DNA from: Firmicutes bacterium OM04-13BH
GTDB lineage: Bacteria; Bacillota; Clostridia; Lachnospirales; Lachnospiraceae
NCBI GenBank assembly: GCA_003481745.1
Contig: QULP01000005.1
Span: forward strand, 1 to 64,000
Direction of reading: 5' to 3'
Length of the DNA stretch: 64,000 nucleotides
Shown one piece after another: positions 40,535 to 49,985 of this stretch (positions are counted from its first letter, which is position 1; every line of letters starts with the position of its first letter). Position numbers and translations under genes: made by a program. The notes under the pieces are model-generated. The model ran no database searches, was not told the DNA's origin, and saw nothing but the letters and a program-made list of their open reading frames with translations.

Positions 40535-41205
40535 CTGAAATCCACCACCTGTCCGTCCTCAATCACCAGAATACGGTCAGCGACCTGTGCAATTTCGTCA
40601 TCATGGGTAATCATTACAATTGTCTGTCCATATTTTTTTGCTGTCATCTTAAGCAGAGCGATTACCTCATCACTGGTCTTAGAATCAAGATTTCCTGTCG
40701 GCTCATCTGCAAATATAATTTCCGGACGATTCACCAGTGCTCTTGCAATTGCTACTCTCTGCTGCTGTCCTCCGGATAACTGATTTGGCAGATTATAAAT
40801 CCGGTTTTCAATCCCCAGAGTTGCAATAATATCATTTACATACGTTTCATCCACCTTTCTTCCATCCAGCCCCAGTGGCAGTACAATATTTTCCCAGACA
40901 TTAACAGATGAAACCAGATTAAATGCCTGAAAAACAAATCCGATTTTTCTTCTGCGGAAAACAGCAAGGGCATCTTCCTTCATCCTGTATAAATCTTTCC
41001 CTGCTAAAGTAACACTGCCTTTTGTCGGGGTGTCTAGCCCTCCAAGCATATGAAGTAATGTACTTTTACCGGAACCTGATTTTCCAACAATTGCGACAAA
41101 TTCTCCATGCTCAATCTGAATGTCCACCTGATTGACCGCTTTGACCTGATTCTCACCTGCACCATAAAACTTACAAAGCTGCTTGGTTTCTAATATTACA
41201 CTCAT
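40531..41205 (-). CDS. ABC transporter ATP-binding protein (LolD/MacB type)
   Basis: A 224-aa ATPase. Walker A is GKSGSGKS near residues 37-44, signature LSGGQQQRVAIARAL near 140, Walker B IIFADEPTGNLDS near 159, and H-loop MITHD near 197. I choose ATG 41205, which follows AAAAGGAGGCAACAC; the upstream ATG at 41223 contains the ribosome site. The LSGGQQQRVAIARAL block with GNLDS is typical of the MacB/SalX/BceA subfamily. It is the first gene of the ABC pair and overlaps the permease start by 4 bp. Confidence 0.95.
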   Translation of the reverse strand: MSVILETKQLCKFYGAGENQVKAVNQVDIQIEHGEFVAIVGKSGSGKSTLLHMLGGLDTPTKGSVTLAGKDLYRMKEDALAVFRRRKIGFVFQAFNLVSSVNVWENIVLPLGLDGRKVDETYVNDIIATLGIENRIYNLPNQLSGGQQQRVAIARALVNRPEIIFADEPTGNLDSKTSDEVIALLKMTAKKYGQTIVMITHDDEIAQVADRILVIEDGQVVDFR

Positions 41206-41272
41206 GTGTTGCCTCCTTTTCATCCTACATCCAAATTGTATCAGGACAATCTTTCATTTCACTTTCAAAAAC

Positions 41273-41308
41273 GAGCAGAAGTCTTACAGAATTGTAAGAT
41301 TTCTGCTC
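41273..41308 (-). terminator. Terminator between the kinase gene and the ABC genes
   Basis: On the minus strand, GAGCAGAA plus a second 6-7-bp block pair around AATTCT, with one non-canonical pair, and GTTTTT follows. It separates the two-component operon from the ABC operon, implying separate promoters. Confidence 0.8.
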
Positions 41309-41317
41309 ATTTAAAAT

Positions 41318-42562
41318 TTAACTAACATATGGTAATTGAATCACAAACGTGCTTCCTTTTTTCTTTTTGCCGGAGGTTACCGTAATCGTACCTGCGTGTT
41401 TTTCGATAATTTCTCTCGATAGAAAAAGTCCGATTCCTGTACCACTCTTTTCCATGACCTCCTTGGAACTTCCTCTGTAAAATCGTTGAAAAATTTTGTG
41501 ATACTCATTCTGCGGAATACCAATTCCCTGATCTTCAATTTCCATTCTTACAAGATCGTTTCTTTTTTGTAACCGGATAAATATTTTTGAACCACACGGA
41601 CTGTACTTGACCGCATTATCCAGAACGTTGATCACAGCTTCACCAAGCCACCTTTTATCCTGCATAATCGTGCATGTTTCCAGCTCTTTTTCATAGTCAA
41701 AAACGAATTCAATTTCTTTCTCATCCGCTTTAGGATAAGTGCGGTTCACAGCAGATATGACAGTATCCATAAGCGGAAGTTTTTTCTTATTCATCTGAAT
41801 CAGTCCAGTTTCCATCTTGGATATTTCAAGAAGCGACTGCAATAATGTCTCCAGTCCATCCAGAGCACTCCGACAACGGATACGAAACTCCTCCTGTTCT
41901 GTGGCACTTAAGTCATTCTGCATCAGCACACTAAAACATATATCCAAAGCTGCAACCGGTGTCTTTAACTGGTGTGAGATGTCAGAAACCATTTCTTTCG
42001 TGCTTTCTTTTTCTGTCCGTGCTTCTTCCTTTAGCAACTGAATATGATGTCCGATTGCTTCAAGCTGGTCATTCAATTTTTCCAGTTCTGCATGATTTTC
42101 CGTTTTCAGTAAATCATCAAATTTATTTTCACGGAATCTGATCAGAATTTCTTCCAACTGGTCTAAAATTTTCTGATGACACGCATCTTCTTTTTTCTTC
42201 CAATAAAGTAAAAAAGTCAAAAAAAACACGCATATCACAGTGCTTACAGCACCGGTCACCATAACCTGATGCCGGAATTGTGAATAAAATGCATTCCCTT
42301 TATTCCCCCAGTATCCATATTGCTCCAATAATTGCTTTCCCTGTTCGTTGGTTTCAATATCCTTATCCTTAAGCAATTCCGAAACAGCATCCAGCCCGGA
42401 AAATTCTTCCTTTGCAGCAATCTCTGTCATAAGATTCATTTTATATTTATAATCTTCATAAAACACATACGTGGTAAAGCAATTTAATATTGCAAACAAT
42501 ACTATGACAGGCAATACCAAGGAGAGTACTACTGTGATCTTCTTGCGATATCTCTTTGTCAC
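41318..42562 (-). CDS. Sensor histidine kinase
   Basis: Membrane sensor kinase. I choose the GTG at 42562, which overlaps the response-regulator stop as GTGA and has AGGAGG 7 bp upstream; the ATG at 42583 is inside the ribosome site. That gives 414 aa. Two membrane helices (about 8-28 and 109-128) bracket an 80-residue outer domain. HisKA contains SDISHQLKTPVAALD with the phospho-acceptor His near 200. HATPase_c has NVLDNAVKYSP, DQGIGIP and GTGIGLFLS. It should phosphorylate the adjacent regulator. The paired ABC genes are its likely target. Confidence 0.93.
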   Translation of the reverse strand: MTKRYRKKITVVLSLVLPVIVLFAILNCFTTYVFYEDYKYKMNLMTEIAAKEEFSGLDAVSELLKDKDIETNEQGKQLLEQYGYWGNKGNAFYSQFRHQVMVTGAVSTVICVFFLTFLLYWKKKEDACHQKILDQLEEILIRFRENKFDDLLKTENHAELEKLNDQLEAIGHHIQLLKEEARTEKESTKEMVSDISHQLKTPVAALDICFSVLMQNDLSATEQEEFRIRCRSALDGLETLLQSLLEISKMETGLIQMNKKKLPLMDTVISAVNRTYPKADEKEIEFVFDYEKELETCTIMQDKRWLGEAVINVLDNAVKYSPCGSKIFIRLQKRNDLVRMEIEDQGIGIPQNEYHKIFQRFYRGSSKEVMEKSGTGIGLFLSREIIEKHAGTITVTSGKKKKGSTFVIQLPYVS

Positions 42563-43248
42563 TGCCTTACCTCCTGATTCCATATATACCCAAGACCTCT
42601 GATATTCTTTATATAGACCGGTGTAGCCGGATTGTCTTCAATTTTCTCACGAAGTCTTCTGATATTGACAGCGATTGTATTTTCATCCACAAAATCCCCT
42701 TCCAGATCAAACACATTTTCCAATATTTGTGTTTTTGAAAGAATCTGTTTCGGATTCTGAAGAAAAAAAGTCAGCATTTTCAACTCCGTTTTTGTCAGAC
42801 TGATTTCACGACTCTTTATCAGGACTTTCATTTCTCCTGCGATAAATACGATATCTCCCGAAATCATCTTTCCGGCTTCCGTTTTCTCCTGTCTGCGACG
42901 GAAATGTGCTTCTATTTTCAAAAGAAGTACCGAAAGACTAAATGGCTTTGTAATATAATCATCTGCCCCTGCTTCATATCCCATAACCTGATCCATCTCC
43001 TGATCTAGTGCTGTAAGACAAATAATATATGTATTATAATTGCATCTCATCCACCTTACAAATTCCAGTCCATTCCCATCCGGAAGATTCACATCACAAA
43101 TGGTAACATCCACATTATTATCACTTGCAATTCTTTTTGCTTTTTTCACTGATTCTGCTGAAAAAACCTCATATCCGGATTTTTTCAGTGAGAATGTAAT
43201 TCCACGATTTAAATTTTCATCATCTTCAACCACGAGTATACTTGGCAT
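42559..43248 (-). CDS. Response regulator, OmpR/PhoB family
   Basis: A 229-aa two-domain regulator. Receiver: acidic pair EDDEN near residues 8-12, phospho-acceptor Asp51 in VTICDVNLPDG, and KPF near 100. The C-terminal winged helix (about 128-226) has LTKTELKMLTFFLQNPKQILSK and VNIRRLREKIEDNP, the DNA-recognition segment. It is transcribed first, with the kinase translationally coupled downstream, and probably controls the ABC operon. Confidence 0.95.
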   Translation of the reverse strand: MPSILVVEDDENLNRGITFSLKKSGYEVFSAESVKKAKRIASDNNVDVTICDVNLPDGNGLEFVRWMRCNYNTYIICLTALDQEMDQVMGYEAGADDYITKPFSLSVLLLKIEAHFRRRQEKTEAGKMISGDIVFIAGEMKVLIKSREISLTKTELKMLTFFLQNPKQILSKTQILENVFDLEGDFVDENTIAVNIRRLREKIEDNPATPVYIKNIRGLGYIWNQEVRQ

Positions 43249-43329
43249 AGCATATGCACCTCTCTTTATTAACTATATATATTTAATATCAGAGTAGATA
43301 TTGTTTTTATAACATCACCTCAACGTACT

Positions 43330-43452
43330 TCATGGCTTGATTTTGATATTATTGAATCGTTCCATCGTCTGAATCAAAGACTCTACGTTCTGAATTTCAT
43401 CCTCATCCAGATAATACCGCTTATCTGCATTTATCGTTCTGGTTAACTGCAT
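43330..43452 (-). CDS. Small ORF next to the IS200-type transposase (unknown, 40 aa)
   Basis: ATG at 43452 follows AAAAAGGAGTGTTTTC, a good ribosome site. It encodes 40 residues starting MQLTRTINADKRYYLDEDEI and ending KIKIKP-like before TGA at 43330. The peptide is mixed-charge and looks helical from residue 16. I do not recognise it. It may be the start of a truncated IS605 OrfB or of a gene cut by IS insertion, or a genuine short protein. It is divergent from tnpA. The remaining bases of 43249-43588 hold only promoter and end elements. Confidence 0.4.
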   Translation of the reverse strand: MQLTRTINADKRYYLDEDEIQNVESLIQTMERFNNIKIKP

Positions 43453-43480
43453 GAAAACACTCCTTTTTCCAAAATAATTC

Positions 43481-43569
43481 GTCGGTTAAAAACATAACAA
43501 TAATTGAAATAGTCCTTGATTTATAGTATAATTATAACACAAATCAAACCATTTTACAATGTCGGTTAA
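43481..43569. repeat. 9-bp direct repeats bracketing the tnpA promoter
   Basis: GTCGGTTAA occurs at 43481-43489 and again at 43561-43569, exactly 80 bp apart. Between them TTGATTT (43516) pairs with AAATCAA (43541), a hairpin that may be part of the IS left end. Confidence 0.6.
43504..43532 (+). promoter_or_regulatory. Promoter of tnpA
   Basis: TTGAAA (43504-43509), a 17-bp spacer and a perfect TATAAT (43527-43532), 57 bp before tnpA. Confidence 0.7.
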
Positions 43570-43588
43570 TTTTTAGAAAGGAGAATTT

Positions 43589-44038
43589 ATGGAAAACAAA
43601 ACTTATACCAGAAATGCTCACTCGGTCTGCTGTCTGACCTATTACGCTGTTTTCGTCATTAAATATCGAAGAAAAGTAATCACACCAGAAATCCTTGCTT
43701 TTATGCGTAGTCACACAGATTACTTAATTTCACAGCGTTATCATGGAAAACTTTTGGAATTTAATGGTGAAGAAGACCACATCCATATCCTATTTGAACT
43801 TCCGCCATCCGCTGCACCTTCTGTTATTATCTGTAATTTAAAGACTCAGCTTTCAAAGGAAGTCCGAAAACGCTTCTGGGAACAAATTCACAATCAATTA
43901 TGGAAAGATTCTTTTTGGAGTGACAGTTACTTCTTATCGACAACTGGCGGTGCAAATTTGGAAGTATTAGAACAATACATTCAACAACAAGGAATCGAAA
44001 AACAAAAACGGAAATACGTTCATCACAAGAAAAAATGA
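43589..44038 (+). CDS. tnpA: IS200/IS605-family transposase TnpA
   Basis: Single-strand Y1 HUH transposase, 149 aa, full length. The HUH motif is DHIHIL with His64 and His66; the catalytic tyrosine is Tyr130 in LEQYIQQQ. YYAVFVIKYRRKVI near the start and DSFWSDSYFLSTTGG are family blocks. The ATG follows AGAAAGGAGAA. No tnpB follows, so this is an IS200-like solo element. A hairpin 9 bp downstream is a likely right end. It probably moves by peel-and-paste. Confidence 0.93.
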   Translation: MENKTYTRNAHSVCCLTYYAVFVIKYRRKVITPEILAFMRSHTDYLISQRYHGKLLEFNGEEDHIHILFELPPSAAPSVIICNLKTQLSKEVRKRFWEQIHNQLWKDSFWSDSYFLSTTGGANLEVLEQYIQQQGIEKQKRKYVHHKKK

Positions 44039-44046
44039 GCATTCAT

Positions 44047-44070
44047 CCCCAACCGACTCGTCGGATGGGG
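44047..44070 (+). mobile_element. Right-end hairpin/terminator of the IS200-like element
   Basis: CCGA/TCGG around CTCG is extended by CCCCA/TGGGG past one mismatch and followed by TTTTCT. Subterminal imperfect hairpins of this kind are the transposase recognition sites in this family. The exact left boundary was not determined. Confidence 0.6.
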
Positions 44071-44206
44071 TTTTCTGCTCTATAATAGATAAATGTATAA
44101 AGATTTTGCACAGTTCGTTTTTTTCAAAAAACTTATTCTGTTTTTCAACTTCTGTGATATAATGCTTTATTATAATAATTCCCATTGACAAAATGAGGTG
44201 AACCAA

Positions 44207-45967
44207 GTGAAAAAGAAAACACTTGTGCCTCTTATCATTTTTTTACTGGGCATATGCCTTGTTAGTTTGATTGTATACAAAACAGACACCCACGAAAAAG
44301 AGCAGAGACACATAACAGCACAATTAAACGTAGCCACCTATGGCGAACAAATAAAGAATGAAATTACAAATGGAATTGAGATCACAGATACCTTGAAGCA
44401 AATCTTAATAAGTGAAGATGGCGAAATCCATCAGTTTGAAACAATTGCAGGAAATCTTATGTCTGATTCTATTGAAAGTGTACAGCTCGCTCCTAATGGT
44501 GTTGTTACAGATATTTATCCGGCTAATGAAAATGAGGCAGGTAAGATTGATTTGATTCATGATAAAGACCGCGGAAAAATTTCCTGTTACGCAAGAGACA
44601 ACCATACAATCATTACGCAGGGTCCCTTCAAATTAAAACAGGGAGGATATGGAATTGCAGTCCGCAATCCCATATACCTGAAAGATAAAAACGGACATGA
44701 GTATTTCTGGGGATTTACTATTGTTATCCTGCGTGTTCCGGATATTTTTTCAGATTCAATCAGTGCACTTTCAAATTTTGGATACGAATACAAAATTTCA
44801 AAAACAGACGCTCCATGGAGTGATACTTATAAAGTGGTTTATCAATCAGATGGGCAAACAAATCATCCTGTTTCTTATACATTTACAATAGGAGATGAAA
44901 ACTGGAAATTTGAAGTAAGTCCTAAAAGTGGATGGAGAAATGCCACTCTACTGATAATCATCATCGGAATGTTTCTTACAATAAGCCTTCTCCTGTCAGT
45001 TCTTACCAGAATATGGTTAGTAGAAAATGAACATAAGAAAAAGTTTCAGATACTGGCGCGCACAGATTCTCTTACAAATATTTATAACCGCTATGGATTT
45101 GATGAATTTGCAGAAAAAATGATTCAAAAAAATCCAAAAGCACATTTTGTGGCTGCGCTCCTTGATATCGATGATTTCAAGTTTATTAATGATATCTATG
45201 GACATAATTACGGAGACAGGGCACTAAAGAATCTTGCAGACAGCATGAAGACTTTTTTCCCATCCGATGCATTACTTGGAAGAAATGGTGGTGACGAATT
45301 CTGCATTCTTTTACCAAATTGTACCTTTGCAGAAGCAGCTATACAGCTGCAGAAATTCACCAAACTTCCTAAATCATTCTCATACCATGGTAAGGAACAT
45401 GCATTTTATATTTCTCTAGGATATGCAGAATATCCAACATTTGCATCCAATCGTTCACAGCTCATGCGCTGCGCAGATGCCGCTCTTTATGAAATAAAAC
45501 TTCATGGAAAAAATGGATGTATGGTCTACAGAGAAGGAATTCGGACAGGTGCCCGCAAACAACTTGGATTCGCATTCAAGGATATCTCTGAACATCTTCC
45601 AGGTGCATTCATCATATACAGAGCTGACAAAGAAGATGATGAACTATTTTTTGCAAATGATGAATTTCTTCATATGTCCGGATATAAAGATATAGATGAA
45701 CTGTTCAGACTTACTGAGAAAAGTTTTCGCAACTTGATTCGTGAAGATGAACAGCAACAGATAGAATCAAGTATCTGGGAACAGATTGACAACGGCAATG
45801 AAAATGACTATATTCACTTTCATCTTCGAAAAGCTGACGGAACTTATTTTTCTGTGCTTGATCATGGAAGAATTGTAGAGAACCCGCAATACGGAAAGGT
45901 ATTTTACGTATTGTTCATGGATTGGAAAGATATGCATATTCGTTACAATGATAAATTCGCAAGATAA
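44207..45967 (+). CDS. Membrane diguanylate cyclase with outer sensor and C-terminal PAS domain
   Basis: Makes the second messenger cyclic di-GMP. I choose GTG 44207 (MKKKTLVPLI), with TGAGG 8 bp upstream; a GTG at 44198 lies too close. 586 aa: membrane helix 5-22, an extracytoplasmic CHASE1-like domain (about 25-240), helix about 245-267, GGDEF domain (about 280-430) with an intact RNGGDEF active site near 361-365, then a PAS-like domain (about 450-580) with PGAFIIYRADKEDD and FHLRKADGTYFSV. PAS after GGDEF is less common than before it. The abrupt end after DKFAR could mean a lost downstream domain. Confidence 0.88.
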   Translation: MKKKTLVPLIIFLLGICLVSLIVYKTDTHEKEQRHITAQLNVATYGEQIKNEITNGIEITDTLKQILISEDGEIHQFETIAGNLMSDSIESVQLAPNGVVTDIYPANENEAGKIDLIHDKDRGKISCYARDNHTIITQGPFKLKQGGYGIAVRNPIYLKDKNGHEYFWGFTIVILRVPDIFSDSISALSNFGYEYKISKTDAPWSDTYKVVYQSDGQTNHPVSYTFTIGDENWKFEVSPKSGWRNATLLIIIIGMFLTISLLLSVLTRIWLVENEHKKKFQILARTDSLTNIYNRYGFDEFAEKMIQKNPKAHFVAALLDIDDFKFINDIYGHNYGDRALKNLADSMKTFFPSDALLGRNGGDEFCILLPNCTFAEAAIQLQKFTKLPKSFSYHGKEHAFYISLGYAEYPTFASNRSQLMRCADAALYEIKLHGKNGCMVYREGIRTGARKQLGFAFKDISEHLPGAFIIYRADKEDDELFFANDEFLHMSGYKDIDELFRLTEKSFRNLIREDEQQQIESSIWEQIDNGNENDYIHFHLRKADGTYFSVLDHGRIVENPQYGKVFYVLFMDWKDMHIRYNDKFAR

Positions 45968-46114
45968 TAAAATATTGCAAAAAAAGAGAGCGTATGATCT
46001 ATTTTCATATTAATACTTGGTTTGAAAACTGATGGAAGAATAACACGATACTGCGATAGAATAAGGAAAACGGTTAAACTAACTATTGCTGAGTGAGCAA
46101 CAGCAAAAGTAAGC

Positions 46115-46858
46115 ATGAATCCGCTGAAAGAAGGACAGGCCTTTCTGATTGAACCGGAAAGCCTTACCTTTTATCAGGCAGATAAAACGGACCCATGGTC
46201 TTACCTTTGGGTAGGATTTGGTGGTACGGAGGCACAGAGATTTGTCAGAGATCTCGGACTGAACAGTCGTCAGCTTACATGCGAGTGTGAATATGGAGAA
46301 GAACTGAAAGAAATTGTATTTGAAATGCTTTATCATACGAGTTCAACTGCAGAAAATCTTTATTATCTCCAGGGAAAGCTCTATCAGTTTTTCTCAGTAC
46401 TGGCTCGCGGGATTGAAATTCAGCAATATGCGGATGATACAAAAGAAAGTATACATGTGCAGAAAGCAATTGCCTATATAAAGAATTACTATTCACAGAA
46501 AATCACAGTGGAAGATATAGCTGATTATCTGGCACTTAACCGAAGTTATTTATATACAATATTTCAGAACAGTCTTGGAATCTCGCCGAAGGATTTTTTG
46601 ACGGAATTTCGAATTTCCAGAGGAAAGGAGCAGCTCGCACTTACAGATCTATCTGTGGAGGAAATCGCAGTTTCTTGTGGTTATCGCAATTCACTTGCTT
46701 TCGGCAAAGTATTTAAACAGAAAATGGGAATGACGCCGACCCAATATCGTAATGATAACAGAAAGGCTGCCCGAGAACGATTGATCAGTGCACAAAACGA
46801 ACTGAAAGAATACAAGAAACATAAAAAAATTTATGTAGGAGACGTCGAAAAAGAATAG
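46115..46858 (+). pseudogene. AraC-family regulator lacking the N-terminal half of its sensor domain
   Basis: The 247-aa frame begins inside the family: PLKEGQAFLIEPESLTFYQA normally lies about 60 residues from the start of Lachnospiraceae sugar-responsive AraC proteins. No ribosome site precedes ATG 46115 and an in-frame TGA lies seven codons upstream. The DNA-binding part is intact: a first HTH near 135-155 (ITVEDIADYLALNRSYLYTI) and a second near 185-205 (LSVEEIAVSCGYRNSLAFGK). It was probably the activator of the downstream alpha-galactosidase locus. The cupin is now incomplete, so sugar sensing is doubtful. Confidence 0.72.
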
Positions 46859-46895
46859 ACGATACGCAGAAAAAGGATATACACTTTTTGCAATT

Positions 46896-47705
46896 ATGAT
46901 CGCAGTTATTTTCATCGTTACAATCGGCATTACTGTATTTAATGTAAAAGAGGAATCAACAGTAGGTATATCAGCAGAAAAGACAAGTCTGAAACAGGCA
47001 TTTCATGTAATTGTAAAAAATGATCAGTTGCTTGCATTTATCGGATTACTTTTGACATTTAACCTTTGTACACAGATTGCAAAAAGCTTTGCTGTATATT
47101 ATTTCAAATGTGTATGCCACGATGAATATCTGTATTCTATCTTTGGATTTGCAATTATTGCTGAGATGGCAGGACTTTTATGCTTCCCAAAAATCGCAGC
47201 AAAAATTAACCGTGAAAAAGTATACGCATTTGCATGTGGACTTCCAATTGCTGGATTTGTACTGCTCGGTGCAGCAGGATATGTAGCACCACAGAGTAAG
47301 GTGTTAGTTGTTGTATGTTGTGCACTGCTTTTCTTCGGATCAGGTCTTTCACTTGGAGTAACAACATGCTGTATGGCAGACGTTATCGACTATGGAGAAG
47401 TAAAATTTGGTGTACGAAATGAAAGCGTAACATGCTCTGCACAGACATTTCTTATGAAGGCAGCTACGGCAGCAGCAGGTGGATTAACAGGAATTGGTCT
47501 TCAGATTGTAGGATACAACGCAAAAGCGGTAACGCAGAGCGCAGCAACAGTAATGGGTATTCGCGTGTTAATGATTGTAATTCCAATCATTCTTGCATTT
47601 GCCAGCTTTGGTATTTACAAAAAATACTACACTTTAAAAGGTGAGAAGATGGAAGAAATCACAAGAAAAGTAAATGAAATGCATGCGAAAAAGCAGACAG
47701 CTTAA
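46896..47705 (+). pseudogene. MelB-type sugar:cation symporter (GPH family), N-terminally truncated
   Basis: Only 269 aa remain of a family normally about 450-460 aa. The frame starts in a membrane helix; in-frame homology-like sequence (RRYAEKGYTLFAI) continues upstream of the ATG to an in-frame TAG at 46836-46838. No ribosome site precedes the ATG. The remaining part has the second-half helices, including SLGVTTCCMADVIDYGEVKFG, a typical GPH loop. About six helices are missing, so transport is unlikely. It was presumably the importer for the alpha-galactosidase that follows 33 bp later. Confidence 0.75.
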
Positions 47706-47738
47706 GAGTCAACAATTCAATTATAAAAGGGGTAGTAT

Positions 47739-49982
47739 ATGAGACAGATTATTTTTCACGAGGAAACGAAAACTTTCCATTTATACAATGAAAAAATCAG
47801 TTATATCTTATGTGTATTAGAAAATGGACATCTGGGACAATTATATTTTGGAAAACGACTTCATGATAAAGCAGATTTTTCTTATCTGGTTGAGAAATGT
47901 GAACGCCCAATGACATCGTATATATATGAGTGGGATCGTACTTTTTCATTGGAACATATCCGACAGGAATATCCGGTTTACGGTACGACAGATTACAGAC
48001 ATCCGGCAATTGAATTGTTGCAGGAAAATGGCAGCAGAATCAGTGAGTTCCAATATGAAAGCTATGAGATTATTGCCGGAAAACCGAAACTCTCCGGATT
48101 GCCGGCAACTTACACAGAGTCCGAGGAGGAAGCGCAGACATTGCGCATCTTTCTGAAAGACGCTTTGACTGGTGCAAAACTGGCGCTTTTATATACGATT
48201 TTTGATGAATATAGTGCAATTGCAAGAAGTGCTTATATTGAAAATGCCGGTGAGAAAAATCTGCATGTATTAAATATGATGAGCTTAAGTCTGGATCTTC
48301 CGGATAAGGATTATGAATGGATGCAGTTGTCCGGTGCGTGGTCCAGAGAGCGCTATATTAAGAATCGAACATTGGAGCAAGGCATAACAGCTATCGACAG
48401 CATGCGCGGAAATTCTTCTCACGAACATAATCCGTTCCTTGCTTTAAAACGTCACAACACAGATGAGAATGCAGGAGAAGCAATTGGAATAAGCCTTGTA
48501 TATAGTGGAAATTTCCGTATGCAGGCAGAGGTAGATACACATAATGTGACACGAATTACAGCCGGGATCAATCCAGAAGGATTCGATTGGAAATTAGAAC
48601 CAGGAGAAAGTTTTCAGACACCGGAAGCAGTTCTGGTTTACAGTGAAAATGGATTAAATGGCATGAGTCAGACATTCCAGAAGCTGTATGCAAAGAGACT
48701 CGCAAGAGGGTATTGGCGCGATAAGGCAAGACCGATTTTAAATAACAACTGGGAAGCAACTTATTTTGACTTTACAGAAGATCGCCTTGTAGAGATTGCC
48801 GGGAAAGCAAAAGAATGTGGAGTAGAACTGTTTGTCTTAGATGACGGATGGTTTGGTGCGAGAAGAAATGACAGAGCCGGTCTTGGCGACTGGGTGGCAA
48901 ATGAAGAGCTTCTGCCAAATGGCATCAAAGGTCTGTCAGAAAGAATTGAAGCACTTGGATTAAAATTCGGCCTTTGGTTTGAGCCGGAGATGGTAAATAA
49001 AGACTCTGATCTTTATCGAGCACATCCAGACTGGATTTTACAGACACCTGGAAGAAATACATCACACGGCAGATATCAGTATGTACTCGATTTCGCAAGA
49101 AAAGAAGTAGTAGATTATATTTATGGTATGATGACAAAGTTATTATCGGAATCGAAAATCTCATATATTAAATGGGATATGAACCGAAGCATTACGGAAT
49201 GCTATAGTAGCAAACTTCCTTCAGACAGACAGGGAGAAGTGTTCCATCGTTATATTTTGGGTGTATATGATCTGTACGAGCGGTTGACAAATGAGTTTCC
49301 AGAAGTATTATTTGAATCCTGCGCCAGCGGTGGCGGAAGATTTGATCCGGGAATGCTGTATTATGCACCGCAGGGATGGACAAGCGATGATTCGGATGCA
49401 ATTGAGCGTCTGAAGATTCAGTACGGAACTTCTATGTGTTATCCGCTCAGCAGTATGGGAAGCCATGTGTCTGTTGTCCCGAATCACCAGGTATTTCGCA
49501 ATACTCCATTACATACAAGAGCGAATGTAGCATACTTTGGAACTTTTGGATATGAACTGGATCTCAACAAATTGACAGAAGAAGAGATCAAAGAAGTAAA
49601 AGAACAAATCGCATTTATGAAAGAATACAGAGAAGTGTTACAGTTTGGAACATTTTATCGTCTGAAAAGTCCATTTGAAGGAAATGAGACGGTATGGATG
49701 GTGACAAATGAAGACCGCACGCTTGCAATCGTAGGCTACTATCGTGTTTTAAATGGAGTGAATCAGCCGTATAGCCGTGTTAGATTACAGGGATTGGACC
49801 CGGATATGGTTTATGAAAATGTATGGAATCATACAGAAAATTACGGAGATGAATTGATGAATTATGGATTGATCACATCCGATGTGACAGCTGGTGAAGT
49901 GCCAGGAAATGTGACTCATTGTACCGATTTTGAATCTAGAATATATATGCTGAAAGGCAAAAAAGTTCAGGAGGGAAGATAG
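47739..49982 (+). CDS. Alpha-galactosidase, GH36
   Basis: Cytoplasmic enzyme releasing galactose from raffinose-family sugars and melibiose. 747 aa, full length, no signal peptide. The N-terminal beta-sandwich (1-320) is followed by the (beta/alpha)8 barrel. LFVLDDGWFGARR binds substrate near 365. The nucleophile is the Asp of YIKWDMNR near residue 480, and the acid/base Asp is in WTSDDSDAIERL near 550. LKFGLWFEPEMV is another family block. The ATG follows AAAAGGGGTAG. It is intact, although the regulator and transporter upstream are not. Confidence 0.95.
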   Translation: MRQIIFHEETKTFHLYNEKISYILCVLENGHLGQLYFGKRLHDKADFSYLVEKCERPMTSYIYEWDRTFSLEHIRQEYPVYGTTDYRHPAIELLQENGSRISEFQYESYEIIAGKPKLSGLPATYTESEEEAQTLRIFLKDALTGAKLALLYTIFDEYSAIARSAYIENAGEKNLHVLNMMSLSLDLPDKDYEWMQLSGAWSRERYIKNRTLEQGITAIDSMRGNSSHEHNPFLALKRHNTDENAGEAIGISLVYSGNFRMQAEVDTHNVTRITAGINPEGFDWKLEPGESFQTPEAVLVYSENGLNGMSQTFQKLYAKRLARGYWRDKARPILNNNWEATYFDFTEDRLVEIAGKAKECGVELFVLDDGWFGARRNDRAGLGDWVANEELLPNGIKGLSERIEALGLKFGLWFEPEMVNKDSDLYRAHPDWILQTPGRNTSHGRYQYVLDFARKEVVDYIYGMMTKLLSESKISYIKWDMNRSITECYSSKLPSDRQGEVFHRYILGVYDLYERLTNEFPEVLFESCASGGGRFDPGMLYYAPQGWTSDDSDAIERLKIQYGTSMCYPLSSMGSHVSVVPNHQVFRNTPLHTRANVAYFGTFGYELDLNKLTEEEIKEVKEQIAFMKEYREVLQFGTFYRLKSPFEGNETVWMVTNEDRTLAIVGYYRVLNGVNQPYSRVRLQGLDPDMVYENVWNHTENYGDELMNYGLITSDVTAGEVPGNVTHCTDFESRIYMLKGKKVQEGR

Positions 49983-49985
49983 AGC

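Noticed and set aside
43589-44038. TnpA-TnpB (OMEGA-like) RNA-guided system
   Set aside because: Only TnpA is present; no RuvC-type TnpB or omega-RNA-like region is visible nearby.
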